Source of the DNA: Vibrio coralliilyticus ATCC BAA-450
GTDB lineage: Bacteria > Pseudomonadota > Gammaproteobacteria > Enterobacterales > Vibrionaceae
DNA length: 64,000 bases
NCBI RefSeq assembly: GCF_000176135.1
Contig: NZ_ACZN01000015.1
Coordinates: 496,001 to 560,000 of the forward strand
Direction of reading: 5' to 3'
Every line of letters begins with the position of its first letter. Positions within the stretch are counted from its first letter, which is position 1. Below the pieces are notes generated by a model. It made no database searches. It was given only the letters and a program-made list of their open reading frames with translations, and was not told the origin of the DNA. Position numbers and translations under genes: made by a program. Below, piece by piece: positions 42,608-51,952 of the stretch.

Positions 42608-44746
42608 ATGAAAAGAAAACAAACGGCTTTAAACATATCGGTGGTAGCCAGTGCTTTGTTCCAAGCATCATTCGCCTTTGCAGAGACACCATTCACCTCG
42701 TGTCCGACTCAAGCATTTTTGATTCAGAATCCAACAGGCACGCCAGTCGCCTATGGTGTCAACATCGACGTCGGTAGCTACGTCACACTGGATTCCAATT
42801 TAGATACTGCAAAGCTAAATGGTGTGGGTTATAGCAAACATGACGACTTCATTTACGGCTGGGATTATGGCACAGCCTCACTTTCTCGCATTGATTCCAC
42901 CTTTACAAAAACGTTGCTCAATGTCAGCAAGCCATCTGGTGCCCCTACTTCTATCTACGTTGGTGACGTATCTCTTGATGAGAACGCCTGGTACGGCTAT
43001 AGACCTAATTACGGGCTCTACAAAATTGATTTAGATACTCTTGTCATGGAGCTTTCATCACCGCCTAGCCAATTCGGTAATCCTTCAATATACGATTTGG
43101 CCTTTCATCCTGACAACAGCCTGGCTTATTCCATCGATTCAAATGGTTACCTTTGGGAGATTGATGTCAACGCTGGCACTTCCAATCGACTAAACCAACT
43201 GTTAGATAAAAATGTACTCGGATATCGCTTTACTTTTGGTGCGGTCTATTTCGATGTCGATGGTAATTTCTACGCCAGCAACAACAGCAATGGGTATGTC
43301 TTCAAAGTAACTATCAATGGAAACAGCTCCAACGCAGAATTTTTTGCTTATGGCCCTTCCAGTAATTCCAACGATGGTGCTCGCTGTGCTCTCGCTCCAG
43401 TCGAACCCAGTGAATACACCGATTTCGGCGATGCGCCAGACAGTTACAAAACGACTTTCGCTTCTTCTGGTGCGCGTCATGGTATGTCAGATCTTAAGTT
43501 AGGTTCTGTTATTGATGGAGAGACCGACGGTAGCCCATATCCGCTCAGTGATGATACTTCAGATGGTTCGGACGATGATGACGGTATCCAATTCCCCGTC
43601 CCAATTCAGGTGGGACAAACCAGTAAAATCATCGCAACGGCTGCAGGTACATCTGACAGTTCAGTGCTCAATGCTTGGATTGATTTCGACCGAGATGGTG
43701 AGTTTGAGTCTAACGAAATCATCATCAGCGACCAATCGATGAACGATAGCACTGGCGACATCTTCTTTACTGTGCCAACTTGGGCTGTCACCGGAGAGAC
43801 TTGGGCTCGATTCAGAATTTCCAACACATCGGGCATTGGTCCAAGCGGCGGTGTTCCCGCGGGTGAGGTGGAAGACTACCTAGTCGACATCACGGAGAGC
43901 GGTGTAGTGACCGAACTATACCCCAGCGGTGGTGGTTATACTTCTTTCGCCTATGAAGATCAGTACCCAAGAAGCGGCGACTATGACATGAACGACGTCC
44001 TGATGAACGTTAAATACACGGAGTACCAGCTCAACGACCAAGTCATTCGCATGAAGATTGAAGGTCAGGTCGCCGCTCTCGGCGGTAACTACCACTCAGG
44101 TTTTGCTATTCGATTGCCTAATGTCGCAAAAGAAGACGTTAAATCAGATTCAGTACAACTTTACGTGAATAACGAGTTGCAAACCGCGACCGTACTAGAA
44201 ACAGACACTGTCGACGCGGTATTCATCATTCACGAAGACTTGTGGGATATTACTGAGCCTGGTGAAGCTGAAGAGTGCACTATGTTCCGAACTCAAGAAA
44301 ACTGCGGAACGAGTTATCGTCCAAGCTGGAGCCTCACCTTTTCGTTTGAAAATGCAGTCGACACATCAACCATGCCAGAATTCCCGTATGACCCATTTAT
44401 ATTTGCAGCACCTGGTCATTATTACGGTGATATTGGTTATCAGTTGACAGGCGGGTTCCCAGGACGAGGTTTAGAAATTCACCTCAAAAACCAATCCCCG
44501 ACCAGTAAGTTTGACACGCGATACAAGTCTTACGGTGTCGATGCATCAAGTGGCGATACCCACTACCACGATGACAAAGGTCTACCTTGGGGTATAGAAA
44601 TCCCTACAACCTGGCAGCATCCATACGAACAGGTCAATATTTTAGAGGCTTACACCAAATTTGACGATTACGCCGAAGACGCCACAGGTCAAACTGAACC
44701 GACCTGGTACGAAACTTCTGTAGACGGCAAAATTTATATCGACTAA
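42608..44746 (+). CDS. Secreted GEVED/LruC-domain protein
   Basis: A 712-residue secreted protein. The signal peptide is residues 1-25 (ending AFA), with AGGAAG before the ATG. A beta-propeller-like N-terminal part (about 26-260, resembling DUF6923) starts with a Cys in TPFTSCPTQAF. A short FGDAPDSY linker leads to a GEVED domain (about 274-430, with DFDRDGEFESNE and GEVEDYL). A LruC domain follows (about 437-712, YEDQYPRSGDYDMNDV), the family named after a Leptospira outer-surface protein. Asp-rich loops suggest calcium binding. Frame upstream to 42473 is open but lacks a signal. A lipoprotein gene follows by 13 bases. The role is unknown; surface adhesion or matrix is a guess. Confidence 0.88.
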   Translation: MKRKQTALNISVVASALFQASFAFAETPFTSCPTQAFLIQNPTGTPVAYGVNIDVGSYVTLDSNLDTAKLNGVGYSKHDDFIYGWDYGTASLSRIDSTFTKTLLNVSKPSGAPTSIYVGDVSLDENAWYGYRPNYGLYKIDLDTLVMELSSPPSQFGNPSIYDLAFHPDNSLAYSIDSNGYLWEIDVNAGTSNRLNQLLDKNVLGYRFTFGAVYFDVDGNFYASNNSNGYVFKVTINGNSSNAEFFAYGPSSNSNDGARCALAPVEPSEYTDFGDAPDSYKTTFASSGARHGMSDLKLGSVIDGETDGSPYPLSDDTSDGSDDDDGIQFPVPIQVGQTSKIIATAAGTSDSSVLNAWIDFDRDGEFESNEIIISDQSMNDSTGDIFFTVPTWAVTGETWARFRISNTSGIGPSGGVPAGEVEDYLVDITESGVVTELYPSGGGYTSFAYEDQYPRSGDYDMNDVLMNVKYTEYQLNDQVIRMKIEGQVAALGGNYHSGFAIRLPNVAKEDVKSDSVQLYVNNELQTATVLETDTVDAVFIIHEDLWDITEPGEAEECTMFRTQENCGTSYRPSWSLTFSFENAVDTSTMPEFPYDPFIFAAPGHYYGDIGYQLTGGFPGRGLEIHLKNQSPTSKFDTRYKSYGVDASSGDTHYHDDKGLPWGIEIPTTWQHPYEQVNILEAYTKFDDYAEDATGQTEPTWYETSVDGKIYID

Positions 44747-44759
44747 AGGAGAAACGATT

Positions 44760-45236
44760 ATGTGGAATATCAAACTGACGCACTTATTTGCAATGGTAAT
44801 ACTTGTTTCTCTCTCCGGCTGTGGCGGCGGCGGAGGTGGTGAAGGAGGCTCTTCAGGTTCATCAACGGGCTCTTCAGCCGCTGCAGCATCAACCGATGAA
44901 GATTCCAACACTTTGGCCGATGTGCGTATCGATTATGACAATAATCTTTCTTCGGTGTATCAGGTCGACATAGATGTCAGCCTACCTCACCTTTCAGCCT
45001 CTCAGGTTTACATCTCCGTCTGTGATAATGCTGGGGGGAACGTGGAGTCTGTTGACTATGACAAGTGCCTTTTGAAAGCTGCGTTGCAATCCGGAACAGG
45101 CAGTTATCAACTACGAGTACCTAATCATTGCGAATCATTGATTGCGGTAGTTTCCGTCATGGAACCCAACACTGCGCCATTGGTCTATACGCTCAATCAC
45201 AACAACCAAGCCGAATCGACTTGGCTCATTCAGTAA
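44760..45236 (+). CDS. Glycine-rich small lipoprotein, partner of the LruC-domain protein
   Basis: A 158-residue predicted lipoprotein: signal segment and lipobox LSGC (Cys-21) followed by a Gly/Ser-rich linker (CGGGGGG onward), then a small beta-rich domain (about 55-158) with Cys residues in VCDNAGG and DYDKCLLK. I do not recognise the family. AAGGAG lies just upstream, and the gene is 13 bases after the LruC gene on the same strand, so the two are probably co-expressed; it may anchor the secreted protein at the membrane. Confidence 0.82.
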   Translation: MWNIKLTHLFAMVILVSLSGCGGGGGGEGGSSGSSTGSSAAAASTDEDSNTLADVRIDYDNNLSSVYQVDIDVSLPHLSASQVYISVCDNAGGNVESVDYDKCLLKAALQSGTGSYQLRVPNHCESLIAVVSVMEPNTAPLVYTLNHNNQAESTWLIQ

Positions 45237-45244
45237 CGAAAAGC

Positions 45245-45273
45245 AAACCAGCCGCATACTGCGGCTGGTTTTA
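45245..45273. terminator. Bidirectional terminator after the lipoprotein gene
   Basis: Stem AAACCAGCCGCA / TGCGGCTGGTTTT with a 3-base loop, between the lipoprotein gene and convergent epmC; it touches the epmC stop. Confidence 0.85.
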
Positions 45274-45801
45274 CATTACTTCAAACATGGAATAATCCAG
45301 CGCAGGCTGTTGATAAAAAGACCGTAATGCATCTGAAAGCATACGAACACGCAGTGGCATACCCTGCTCAAATATCTTGCCGACTTCCGTATGAACTTTG
45401 TGCATAAAGGCTAAACGATCAGGTTCAAAGTCTCCGTTTAAGTTGTCACAGCTCACTGTAAACGGAAAACCTGCGCTAAGAGAGAGGATCCACTCATACG
45501 CCTGAGGTCGAATTTCTACTTTCTCAAACTCAGCCTGAACCGCTTCAGTGCGTCCATCCGGTTCGTACCAATAGCCGAAATCCTCTAATAAGCGACGCTC
45601 TGGTCCTGCGACACACCAATGCGCGATTTCGTGAAGTGCTGACGCATAGAAACCACGAGCAAAAATAATCCGGTGATTAGGCTGACTGTCATCCGCTGGC
45701 AGGTAAATAGGCTCGTCGCCCCCTAACTCCAAACGCGTATTATATTCACTTAGAAAAGTGGCGTTAAAAATGTTGATCAGATCCTGATATTTGTGGCTCA
45801 T
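45271..45801 (-). CDS. epmC: Elongation factor P hydroxylase EpmC
   Basis: EpmC hydroxylates the lysylated lysine of EF-P. The protein resembles E. coli YfcM, with the metal-binding HEIAHWC near residue 52 and the conserved DDEPIYLPAD-like and NVSCDN-like segments (here GGDEPIYLPAD and TVSCDNLNGDFEPDR). By homology the start is the ATG at 45799-45801 (176 residues), though its ribosome-binding site is poor; the frame is open to 45888, which would add 29 residues. Confidence 0.92.
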   Translation of the reverse strand: MSHKYQDLINIFNATFLSEYNTRLELGGDEPIYLPADDSQPNHRIIFARGFYASALHEIAHWCVAGPERRLLEDFGYWYEPDGRTEAVQAEFEKVEIRPQAYEWILSLSAGFPFTVSCDNLNGDFEPDRLAFMHKVHTEVGKIFEQGMPLRVRMLSDALRSFYQQPALDYSMFEVM

Positions 45802-46022
45802 GGGGATAAAATCATGGTTTAAATTACAGCGCTCGGCATTCTCGCATTTTTGATCCCAATTGCAAATCCCTACACCAACTACTGACATTAGAAATAATTA
45901 TGCGAAAGCCCCCTTCACATTCATAAAATCTCATTCGTCACAGATCACATTTCCCACTAAACTGCCTTTTATTGGTTACAGAATGGCAAATTTCCAATCC
46001 GCTAGTCACGTAGGGCAAAACA

Positions 46023-46646
46023 ATGTTATTGAGCATTTTATATATCATTGGCATCACGGCTGAAGCCATGACCGGCGCACTCAGTGCAGGTCGAAGAAAA
46101 ATGGATTGGTTTGGGGTTATGCTCGTTGCGAGTGCAACAGCGATTGGCGGTGGAACAGTGCGCGATATCCTCCTCGGCCACTACCCGCTCGGCTGGGTAG
46201 AGAATCCACAATTTCTCGCGATCACCTGTATTGCGGGCGTGCTAACCACGGGATTAGCCAAATGGATCATCAAGTTTAAAGGGTTGTTCATTCGCCTCGA
46301 TGCGCTGGGCCTGATTGTGTTTAGCATAATCGGTACTAAAGTGGCGTTAGCAATGGGCCATCATGCAATGATCTGTATGGTAGCGGCACTGGTAACAGGC
46401 GTTTTTGGTGGGCTATTACGTGACTTAATCTGCCGTCAAACACCGCTTGTATTGCACGAAGAGTTATACGCGTCTGTCGCCCTGATTGCTTCAGGCCTTT
46501 ACTTAGCCTTGCTGGAGTTTGGTATTAATGACGTCACCGCGACCATCTCAACGCTAGTCGTAGGCTACATGCTGCGCATGGCTGCGGTTCGCTTTAAATG
46601 GCGTCTGCCTTCATTCCACCTAGAGACTGAAGGTTCTCTGCACTAA
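46023..46646 (+). CDS. TRIC-family (UPF0126/YadS-like) membrane channel protein
   Basis: A 207-residue membrane protein with two repeated halves, each with about three helices and a Gly-rich GGGTVRDILLG or GGLLRDLICR motif, as in prokaryotic trimeric cation channels of the UPF0126 family. Ion selectivity and role here are unknown. The ATG at 46023 gives MLLSILYIIGITAEAMTGALSAGRRK. It lies between epmC and a DUF885 gene and ends in a strong terminator. Confidence 0.9.
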   Translation: MLLSILYIIGITAEAMTGALSAGRRKMDWFGVMLVASATAIGGGTVRDILLGHYPLGWVENPQFLAITCIAGVLTTGLAKWIIKFKGLFIRLDALGLIVFSIIGTKVALAMGHHAMICMVAALVTGVFGGLLRDLICRQTPLVLHEELYASVALIASGLYLALLEFGINDVTATISTLVVGYMLRMAAVRFKWRLPSFHLETEGSLH

Positions 46647-46651
46647 TTCAC

Positions 46652-46677
46652 AACGCCCCACTCTCGGGGCGTTTTAT
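46652..46677 (+). terminator. Terminator of the TRIC-family gene
   Basis: Stem AACGCCCC / GGGGCGTT with a 6-base loop, followed by TTATTCT. Confidence 0.88.
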
Positions 46678-46734
46678 TCTCTAGCTTGTCGCCTATCTAT
46701 GAATAATATTCGCCCGAATATTTACCGCTAAGAA

Positions 46735-46830
46735 TCATTTGTGAGCCAACTTGGATTTACCACCAAAACCTGCCATCGAAGCGCGATTGTGCGATGAAAG
46801 TACATTCAAGTATTCTGCAAATCTCTTCAT
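46735..46830 (-). CDS. Possible 31-residue small protein
   Basis: The frame MKRFAEYLNVLSSHNRAS-MAGFGGKSKLAHK has plausible amino-acid composition. It starts within the stop of another short frame (46827-46883, MLAIGEQVRRFEEALLNQ) that shares an RF motif and overlaps it by ATGA. Neither has a clear ribosome-binding site. They could be a degraded gene, a tiny coupled pair or chance. Confidence 0.3.
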   Translation of the reverse strand: MKRFAEYLNVLSSHNRASMAGFGGKSKLAHK

Positions 46831-46940
46831 TGGTTTAATAACGCCTCTTCAAAACGACGTACTTGCTCACCAATCGCTAACATATTGATGCAACTTTCAA
46901 TTATGAGTGCGTGACGGGTTAATTATCCGTTAATTTGTCC

Positions 46941-46956
46941 TGTGACCTTTTGCACA
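46941..46956 (+). promoter_or_regulatory. CRP-like site upstream of the DUF885 lipoprotein gene
   Basis: TGTGA-CCTTTT-GCACA matches the CRP consensus TGTGA-N6-TCACA at 9 of 10 fixed positions, about 120 bases before the ATG at 47077, a suitable distance for activation. Confidence 0.45.
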
Positions 46957-47076
46957 AACACAGCAGACGACTTATTTTACTCTGGTCACCCGCAAGGAAG
47001 AGTCCGACTTCACTATCGTTAATCTCTCTCCATTCTTTTCCTTGCCGTCACTTAAAATAAGCTGAAAGGTCTGAAG

Positions 47077-49083
47077 ATGAGAAACAAACAACGTATTACC
47101 CTATCGGCAATAACGCTAGCCGTCATCTTGGCTGGCTGTAGTTCCACGCCAAAAACAAATGATGCTTCCACCCAGCTGACGGCACTACTTGACAGCTACC
47201 AACATGAATCACAATCTCTGGATAGCACTCACTTTGGTATCATCAATGATCAGATGGCTGCCGCACGTCAGTCTTTGGATCGTATCTATCTCGACAAGCT
47301 TCTTGAAATAGAAAGAAGCGCTTTAACCGATGAAGAAAAGGTCTATTACGACACGTTCCGCTTTGACCGCACCATTGCGATTCGTGGTGCAAGCTTCGCC
47401 AATACACGTTTTGGCAACTTCGATGTCCCAGTCACGCATTTTTACAACTACATCCAGTGGAATGCCGAAGAAGCGGGCGCTGCGATTGATGATTCAGACA
47501 GTGAACAAACGTACCAAGATCAACTTACCATACTCAAAGAGTACACTTCCTGGGTCAGGGGCTTACACAGCCAATACCAGCAAGCTACGCAGCAGGGTAT
47601 TCAACTACCCGCCATTCTTGCTGAGCGCCTATATCAAAACAGCGTGGACACGATTAGCTACAATAATTTTGCCATGCTCAAGATAGGATTAAACGACTTA
47701 AAAACTCAGTCAGGGTATACGCCAACTTTTATCAATCAATACACGCAGGAAGTTGAGAAAGCACAGCGGGCAACCCAAGAGCTGTTAGCGTATCTACACA
47801 ATCAGTACGTTAAAAGCGCTCGCGGTGAAGGCCAACTCACCGACAAGAATATTGGCTGGGGTGATTTACCCAATGGGCAGAGCTGGTATCAGTGGCACCT
47901 AGACCGAAACAGTACTACCGGAAAGTCAGCCGCCGAGTTACATAATATGGGTGAACAACTGGTCGCAGAAGCTAAAGCGGAAATGATTCGCGTGGCAAAA
48001 GTGGTGGTGGCCAAGCGCGGTTCCATCGTGGAAGCTGCGTATCGTGATCCAGCAACAGGAGACGTTTCACCTCGGACGTTTGAACTCGCGACGGACTCAG
48101 GTCAGATCAATCTCGGCGAGTTTTTTAAATACCTCAACAGCGAGCAATTCTTTTATGGCCGAGATGGTCTACAAACAACAAACAAGCAATACGCAGCAGT
48201 CTGCAGCAGCGCGTCCTCTCCTTCTGCCTGTGAAAACGCGCTGACAGACTATTACGTGTTTAAAGACAATGCCAACGGTGTCGTTGCCAGCTATTTTAAA
48301 CCTATCGAAGCCGACTACACCATAGAGCCAACCCCTGCTGAAAGCGAGATGTATGATGGTGTGGCCTCTTACGATAACAATGTGTTCACTCTCAACACTA
48401 ACCCAGATTACAGCCTGCAAAAATGGAATGTCTCGACCTTGCTGTTACATGAAGCGGCGCCTGGTCATCATTTCCAAAACGCGTACGCGCAGGAATACCC
48501 ACCTGCTAATCTGCCCGATTATATGCAGGATATCTGGTACACCGCCTATGGTGAAGGTTGGGCGCTCTACACCGAGTGGCTTGGTATCGAAATGGGCATT
48601 TATGGAGAGCTTAACGAGCAGAATCAGCCGACGTTTGTTAACGGCAAAGGCATGTGCGCTCCCAACACTGACTATAGCCAGTTCCAAGGTGGAATCTATA
48701 CGGATGAGCAAGAGTGTAACGCCCTACAGTACTTTGGCAGTCTAAACGAAGCACAGCTGAGGAATATGCGATTGGCGGTCGATACCGGCATTCACGCTAA
48801 CGGCTGGAGTATTCAGCAAGCACGCGATTATATGCACGCCAACTCCGCGCTCGGCGAAGGTGATATAGAGTCAGAAAGCTTCCGCTACGCCGCCTATGTC
48901 GGTCAGGCGGTTTCTTATAAGTCCGGTTATCTGGTTATCCGAGAATTGCTTGAAAAGGCTCAACAAGAGCTAGGAGATAAGTTTGAATACGCTGAATTCC
49001 ACGACCAACTGCTACGCTACGGGCAGCAACCGATGGAAGTGATGAAAAGCAACATCAACAACTGGATTTCAGCAAAACAATAA
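47077..49083 (+). CDS. DUF885-family zinc-peptidase-like lipoprotein
   Basis: A 668-residue lipoprotein: lipobox LAGC (Cys-21) and a mostly helical DUF885 domain. The motif HEAAPGHHF near residue 459 and EGWALYTEWLG near 490 fit the zinc-binding pattern of M32-like DUF885 peptidases. Its substrate is unknown; as a surface or periplasmic lipoprotein it may process peptides. The C-terminus ends NWISAKQ. It is not in an operon; it ends at a shared terminator with aroC. Confidence 0.88.
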   Translation: MRNKQRITLSAITLAVILAGCSSTPKTNDASTQLTALLDSYQHESQSLDSTHFGIINDQMAAARQSLDRIYLDKLLEIERSALTDEEKVYYDTFRFDRTIAIRGASFANTRFGNFDVPVTHFYNYIQWNAEEAGAAIDDSDSEQTYQDQLTILKEYTSWVRGLHSQYQQATQQGIQLPAILAERLYQNSVDTISYNNFAMLKIGLNDLKTQSGYTPTFINQYTQEVEKAQRATQELLAYLHNQYVKSARGEGQLTDKNIGWGDLPNGQSWYQWHLDRNSTTGKSAAELHNMGEQLVAEAKAEMIRVAKVVVAKRGSIVEAAYRDPATGDVSPRTFELATDSGQINLGEFFKYLNSEQFFYGRDGLQTTNKQYAAVCSSASSPSACENALTDYYVFKDNANGVVASYFKPIEADYTIEPTPAESEMYDGVASYDNNVFTLNTNPDYSLQKWNVSTLLLHEAAPGHHFQNAYAQEYPPANLPDYMQDIWYTAYGEGWALYTEWLGIEMGIYGELNEQNQPTFVNGKGMCAPNTDYSQFQGGIYTDEQECNALQYFGSLNEAQLRNMRLAVDTGIHANGWSIQQARDYMHANSALGEGDIESESFRYAAYVGQAVSYKSGYLVIRELLEKAQQELGDKFEYAEFHDQLLRYGQQPMEVMKSNINNWISAKQ

Positions 49084-49093
49084 GCCTAATTAA

Positions 49094-49119
49094 AAACGGC
49101 TTCCTTGTGGAAGCCGTTT
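49094..49119. terminator. Bidirectional terminator between the DUF885 gene and aroC
   Basis: Stem AAACGGCTTCC / GGAAGCCGTTT with a TTGT loop, between convergent genes. Confidence 0.88.
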
Positions 49120-49126
49120 CTATTCA

Positions 49127-50212
49127 TTAAATCTGAGGTGTTTCTGTCGTCACACCGTGATTCTGACCTCGATGGCGAAGTAAGTGATCCATCACTACAA
49201 TTGCCAGCATTGCTTCTGCAATAGGCACTGCGCGAATACCAACACATGGGTCATGACGACCTTTGGTGATCAGCTGAGTAGGCTCTCCTTCTCTGGTGAT
49301 GGTTTCACCCGGAACGGTGATACTAGACGTCGGCTTTAGCGCAATGTTCGCAACAATATCCTGACCAGTCGAGATACCACCTAAAATGCCACCAGCATGG
49401 TTACTACCGAAACCGTTTGGAGACAAAGTATCACGGTGCTCGCTGCCCTTTTGGCTAACAACGTCGAATCCATCGCCGATTTCAACACCTTTGACCGCGT
49501 TGATGCTCATCAGCGCATGAGCGATATCAGCATCCAGACGGTCAAACACAGGTTCGCCTAAACCAACAGGTACGTTGGTGGCGACAACCTGTAGTTTGGC
49601 ACCAATCGAGTCGCCTTGCTTTTTAAGATCGCGAATCAGCTGATCTAACGCATCAACTTTGTCGACATCTGGGCAGAAAAACGCGTTATTTTCGATCTCG
49701 CCCCAATCCACTTTCTCAATCGACACATCACCCATTTGAGATAGGTAAGCGCGGATTTCGATACCAAACTCTTGCTTCAGGTATTTCTTAGCGATAGCAC
49801 CCGCAGCTACACGCATAGCGGTTTCACGTGCGGAAGAGCGGCCTCCGCCTCGGTAATCACGCACACCGTATTTCTGGTGGTAGGTATAGTCAGCGTGACC
49901 TGGACGGAACTTATCTTTAATTTCCGAATAATCTTTTGAGCGTTGGTCTGTGTTTTCAATCAACAGACCAATCGAAGTACCCGTGGTTTTACCTTCGAAT
50001 ACGCCAGACAGAATCTTCACTTCATCTGGTTCGCGACGTTGAGTGGTATAACGAGAAGTACCCGGACGACGACGGTCCAGATCCGTCTGAATATCTGCTT
50101 CAGTTACTTCCAGCCCTGGAGGGCACCCGTCGACTATACATCCTAGTGCGATACCGTGACTTTCTCCGAATGTCGTCACTCGGAAATGCTGTCCGATACT
50201 GTTTCCTGCCAT
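49127..50212 (-). CDS. aroC: Chorismate synthase AroC
   Basis: AroC makes chorismate from EPSP with reduced FMN, the last common step to aromatic amino acids and folate. With the ATG at 50210-50212 ([25 protein letters not shown] nearby) it is 361 residues, as in E. coli; the open frame to 50245 is longer. Signatures are GESHG at the N-terminus, the FMN-binding [15 protein letters not shown], and [10 protein letters not shown] near the end. It follows prmB after a terminator, the same order as E. coli. Confidence 0.97.
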   Translation of the reverse strand: MAGNSIGQHFRVTTFGESHGIALGCIVDGCPPGLEVTEADIQTDLDRRRPGTSRYTTQRREPDEVKILSGVFEGKTTGTSIGLLIENTDQRSKDYSEIKDKFRPGHADYTYHQKYGVRDYRGGGRSSARETAMRVAAGAIAKKYLKQEFGIEIRAYLSQMGDVSIEKVDWGEIENNAFFCPDVDKVDALDQLIRDLKKQGDSIGAKLQVVATNVPVGLGEPVFDRLDADIAHALMSINAVKGVEIGDGFDVVSQKGSEHRDTLSPNGFGSNHAGGILGGISTGQDIVANIALKPTSSITVPGETITREGEPTQLITKGRHDPCVGIRAVPIAEAMLAIVVMDHLLRHRGQNHGVTTETPQI

Positions 50213-50342
50213 TACTTCCTCAAATTTCTTCAGCTCTGTAAACAAAGCTGTACATTACAATTGTTCGTAAATTCATAGTGGCGTTATTGCGATTTGATGT
50301 AAAGCCCTAAAGCCGATCTATTTTGCTTTTCTTTACCAATAA

Positions 50343-50372
50343 AAAACGCCGGACAGGGCTGTCCGGCGTTTT
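50343..50372 (-). terminator. Terminator of prmB
   Basis: A 14-bp perfect stem AAAACGCCGGACAG / CTGTCCGGCGTTTT with a 2-base loop; a T run follows on the minus strand. Confidence 0.9.
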
Positions 50373-50398
50373 ATCAAATCAAGCGAGCTGAATAATAC

Positions 50399-51331
50399 TC
50401 AGTCTTTATAGATAGAGAACTCTTCTGCATGTTGCAGCATTTGTTCACGCGTCAGCATGAATACACCATGGCCACCATTTTCAAACTCAAGCCAAGTGAA
50501 CGGGATATGTGGATATTGCTCCATCATATGAACCATAGAGTTACCCACCTCACAGATAAGAATACCGTTTTCCGTCAGGTAATCTGGCGCATTAGCCAGA
50601 ATACGACGCACCAGTTTCAGGCCATCCGTACCCGCAGCGAGGCCAAGCTCAGGCTCATGAGTAAACTCATCAGGCAAACTGTTCATGTCTTCTTGATCCA
50701 CATAAGGTGGGTTAGACACAATCAGGTTGTACTTCTCTTTAGGCAGATCACGGAACAGATCCGAGCGAATAGGGAATACCTGCTGCTCCATACCATGGTC
50801 CTGAACATTCTGTTCGGCAACCTGCAGTGCATCTGTCGAAATATCAATGGCATCAACTTCTGCATCCGGAAAAGCATGTGCACAGGCGATCGCGATACAG
50901 CCACTCCCGGTACACAGGTCCATGATGCGTGTTGGCTCTTCGATTAGCCAAGGTTGGAACTCTGCCTGAATCAGCTCACCAATTGGAGAACGAGGCACGA
51001 GAACACGTTCATCGACAAAAAACTCTAAACCACAGAACCAAGCTCGGTTGGTCAGGTAAGCGGTTGGAGTACGCTCATTAATTCGTTTCACAACGCGCTC
51101 AACAATGCGCAGGCGCTCGCTGCTGGTTAAACGAGAGTTTAATACATGCGGAGGCACATCAATTGGCAAGTACAACGTTGGCAGGATCAGCTGAACCGCT
51201 TCATCCCATGCGTTATCAGTACCGTGACCATAAAATAGGTTTGCGGCGTTGAAACGACTCACAGTCCAACGAATCATATCCTGAAGCGTGTGTAACTCTG
51301 ATACCGCTTCTTCTACAAAAATCTTATCCAA
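50399..51331 (-). CDS. prmB: 50S ribosomal protein L3 N5-glutamine methyltransferase PrmB
   Basis: PrmB methylates Gln150 of ribosomal protein L3. The 310 residues show the N-terminal helical recognition part and the SAM-binding [11 protein letters not shown] (near residue 140). The N6-type NPPY catalytic motif is in [13 protein letters not shown], the sequence that holds the target glutamine amide. It diverges from smrB; the order aroC-prmB-smrB matches E. coli. Confidence 0.96.
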   Translation of the reverse strand: MDKIFVEEAVSELHTLQDMIRWTVSRFNAANLFYGHGTDNAWDEAVQLILPTLYLPIDVPPHVLNSRLTSSERLRIVERVVKRINERTPTAYLTNRAWFCGLEFFVDERVLVPRSPIGELIQAEFQPWLIEEPTRIMDLCTGSGCIAIACAHAFPDAEVDAIDISTDALQVAEQNVQDHGMEQQVFPIRSDLFRDLPKEKYNLIVSNPPYVDQEDMNSLPDEFTHEPELGLAAGTDGLKLVRRILANAPDYLTENGILICEVGNSMVHMMEQYPHIPFTWLEFENGGHGVFMLTREQMLQHAEEFSIYKD

Positions 51332-51393
51332 AATTGCCTCCGAAAAGCGCTACAATACTGCCAATAGCATTTTATTTATGTATCTATGACCCA

Positions 51394-51924
51394 ATGAGCA
51401 AAAAAGACACCGAAATTGATGATGATTTCGCCCTTTTCAGGGATGCAGTACAAGGCGTAAAAAAGTTGCGACAGGATACCATAGTCCAGCAGCCAAAAAA
51501 AAATACTAAGCAAAAAGAAATCAAACGTAGCGCGCGTGAAGCCCGCGATACAGAGTTTTATTTTTCTGATGAGTTCGTGCCACTTCTCAACGAAGACGGC
51601 CCGACTCGCTATGCCCGCGATGATGTTTCTCAATATGAGGTGAAACGCCTTCGCCGTGGGGTGTACGTCCCGGATGTGTTCTTAGATATGCACGGTATGA
51701 CACAAAATGAAGCGAAGCGTGAACTCGGCTCGATGATCGCATACTGCATCAAAAATGAAATTTCGTGTGCGTGTGTTCAACACGGCATTGGTAAGCATAT
51801 TCTCAAGCAGAAAACGCCGCTTTGGTTGGCGCAGCACCCTGATGTGATGGCATTTCACCAAGCACCATTAGAGTTTGGTGGTGACGGCGCTTTGTTGGTT
51901 CTGCTGTCGATACCGGAAAAATAG
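51394..51924 (+). CDS. smrB: Ribosome-rescue endonuclease SmrB
   Basis: SmrB has a Smr-type nuclease domain that cuts mRNA between collided ribosomes. With the ATG at 51394 (MSKKDTEIDDDFALF) it is 176 residues. The N-terminal helix and basic linker are followed by the Smr domain: FLDMHGMTQNEAKREL and VQHGIGKHILKQ, which correspond to the DxH and HGxG catalytic motifs. The ORF extends 20 codons further upstream but overlaps the prmB start region. Confidence 0.93.
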   Translation: MSKKDTEIDDDFALFRDAVQGVKKLRQDTIVQQPKKNTKQKEIKRSAREARDTEFYFSDEFVPLLNEDGPTRYARDDVSQYEVKRLRRGVYVPDVFLDMHGMTQNEAKRELGSMIAYCIKNEISCACVQHGIGKHILKQKTPLWLAQHPDVMAFHQAPLEFGGDGALLVLLSIPEK

Positions 51925-51952
51925 AAACACACTCATAAATAGAAGCCAGCTT

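Larger units (their letters stand above)
46678..47076. other. Gene-free interval upstream of the DUF885 lipoprotein gene
   Basis: It contains the palindrome AATATTCG-CC-CGAATATT (46705-46722), a tiny minus-strand ORF with protein-like sequence (46735-46830), an 18-codon overlapping frame (46827-46883) and a CRP-like site (46941-46956). AAGG lies shortly before the ATG at 47077. Nothing else is recognised. Confidence 0.6.
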
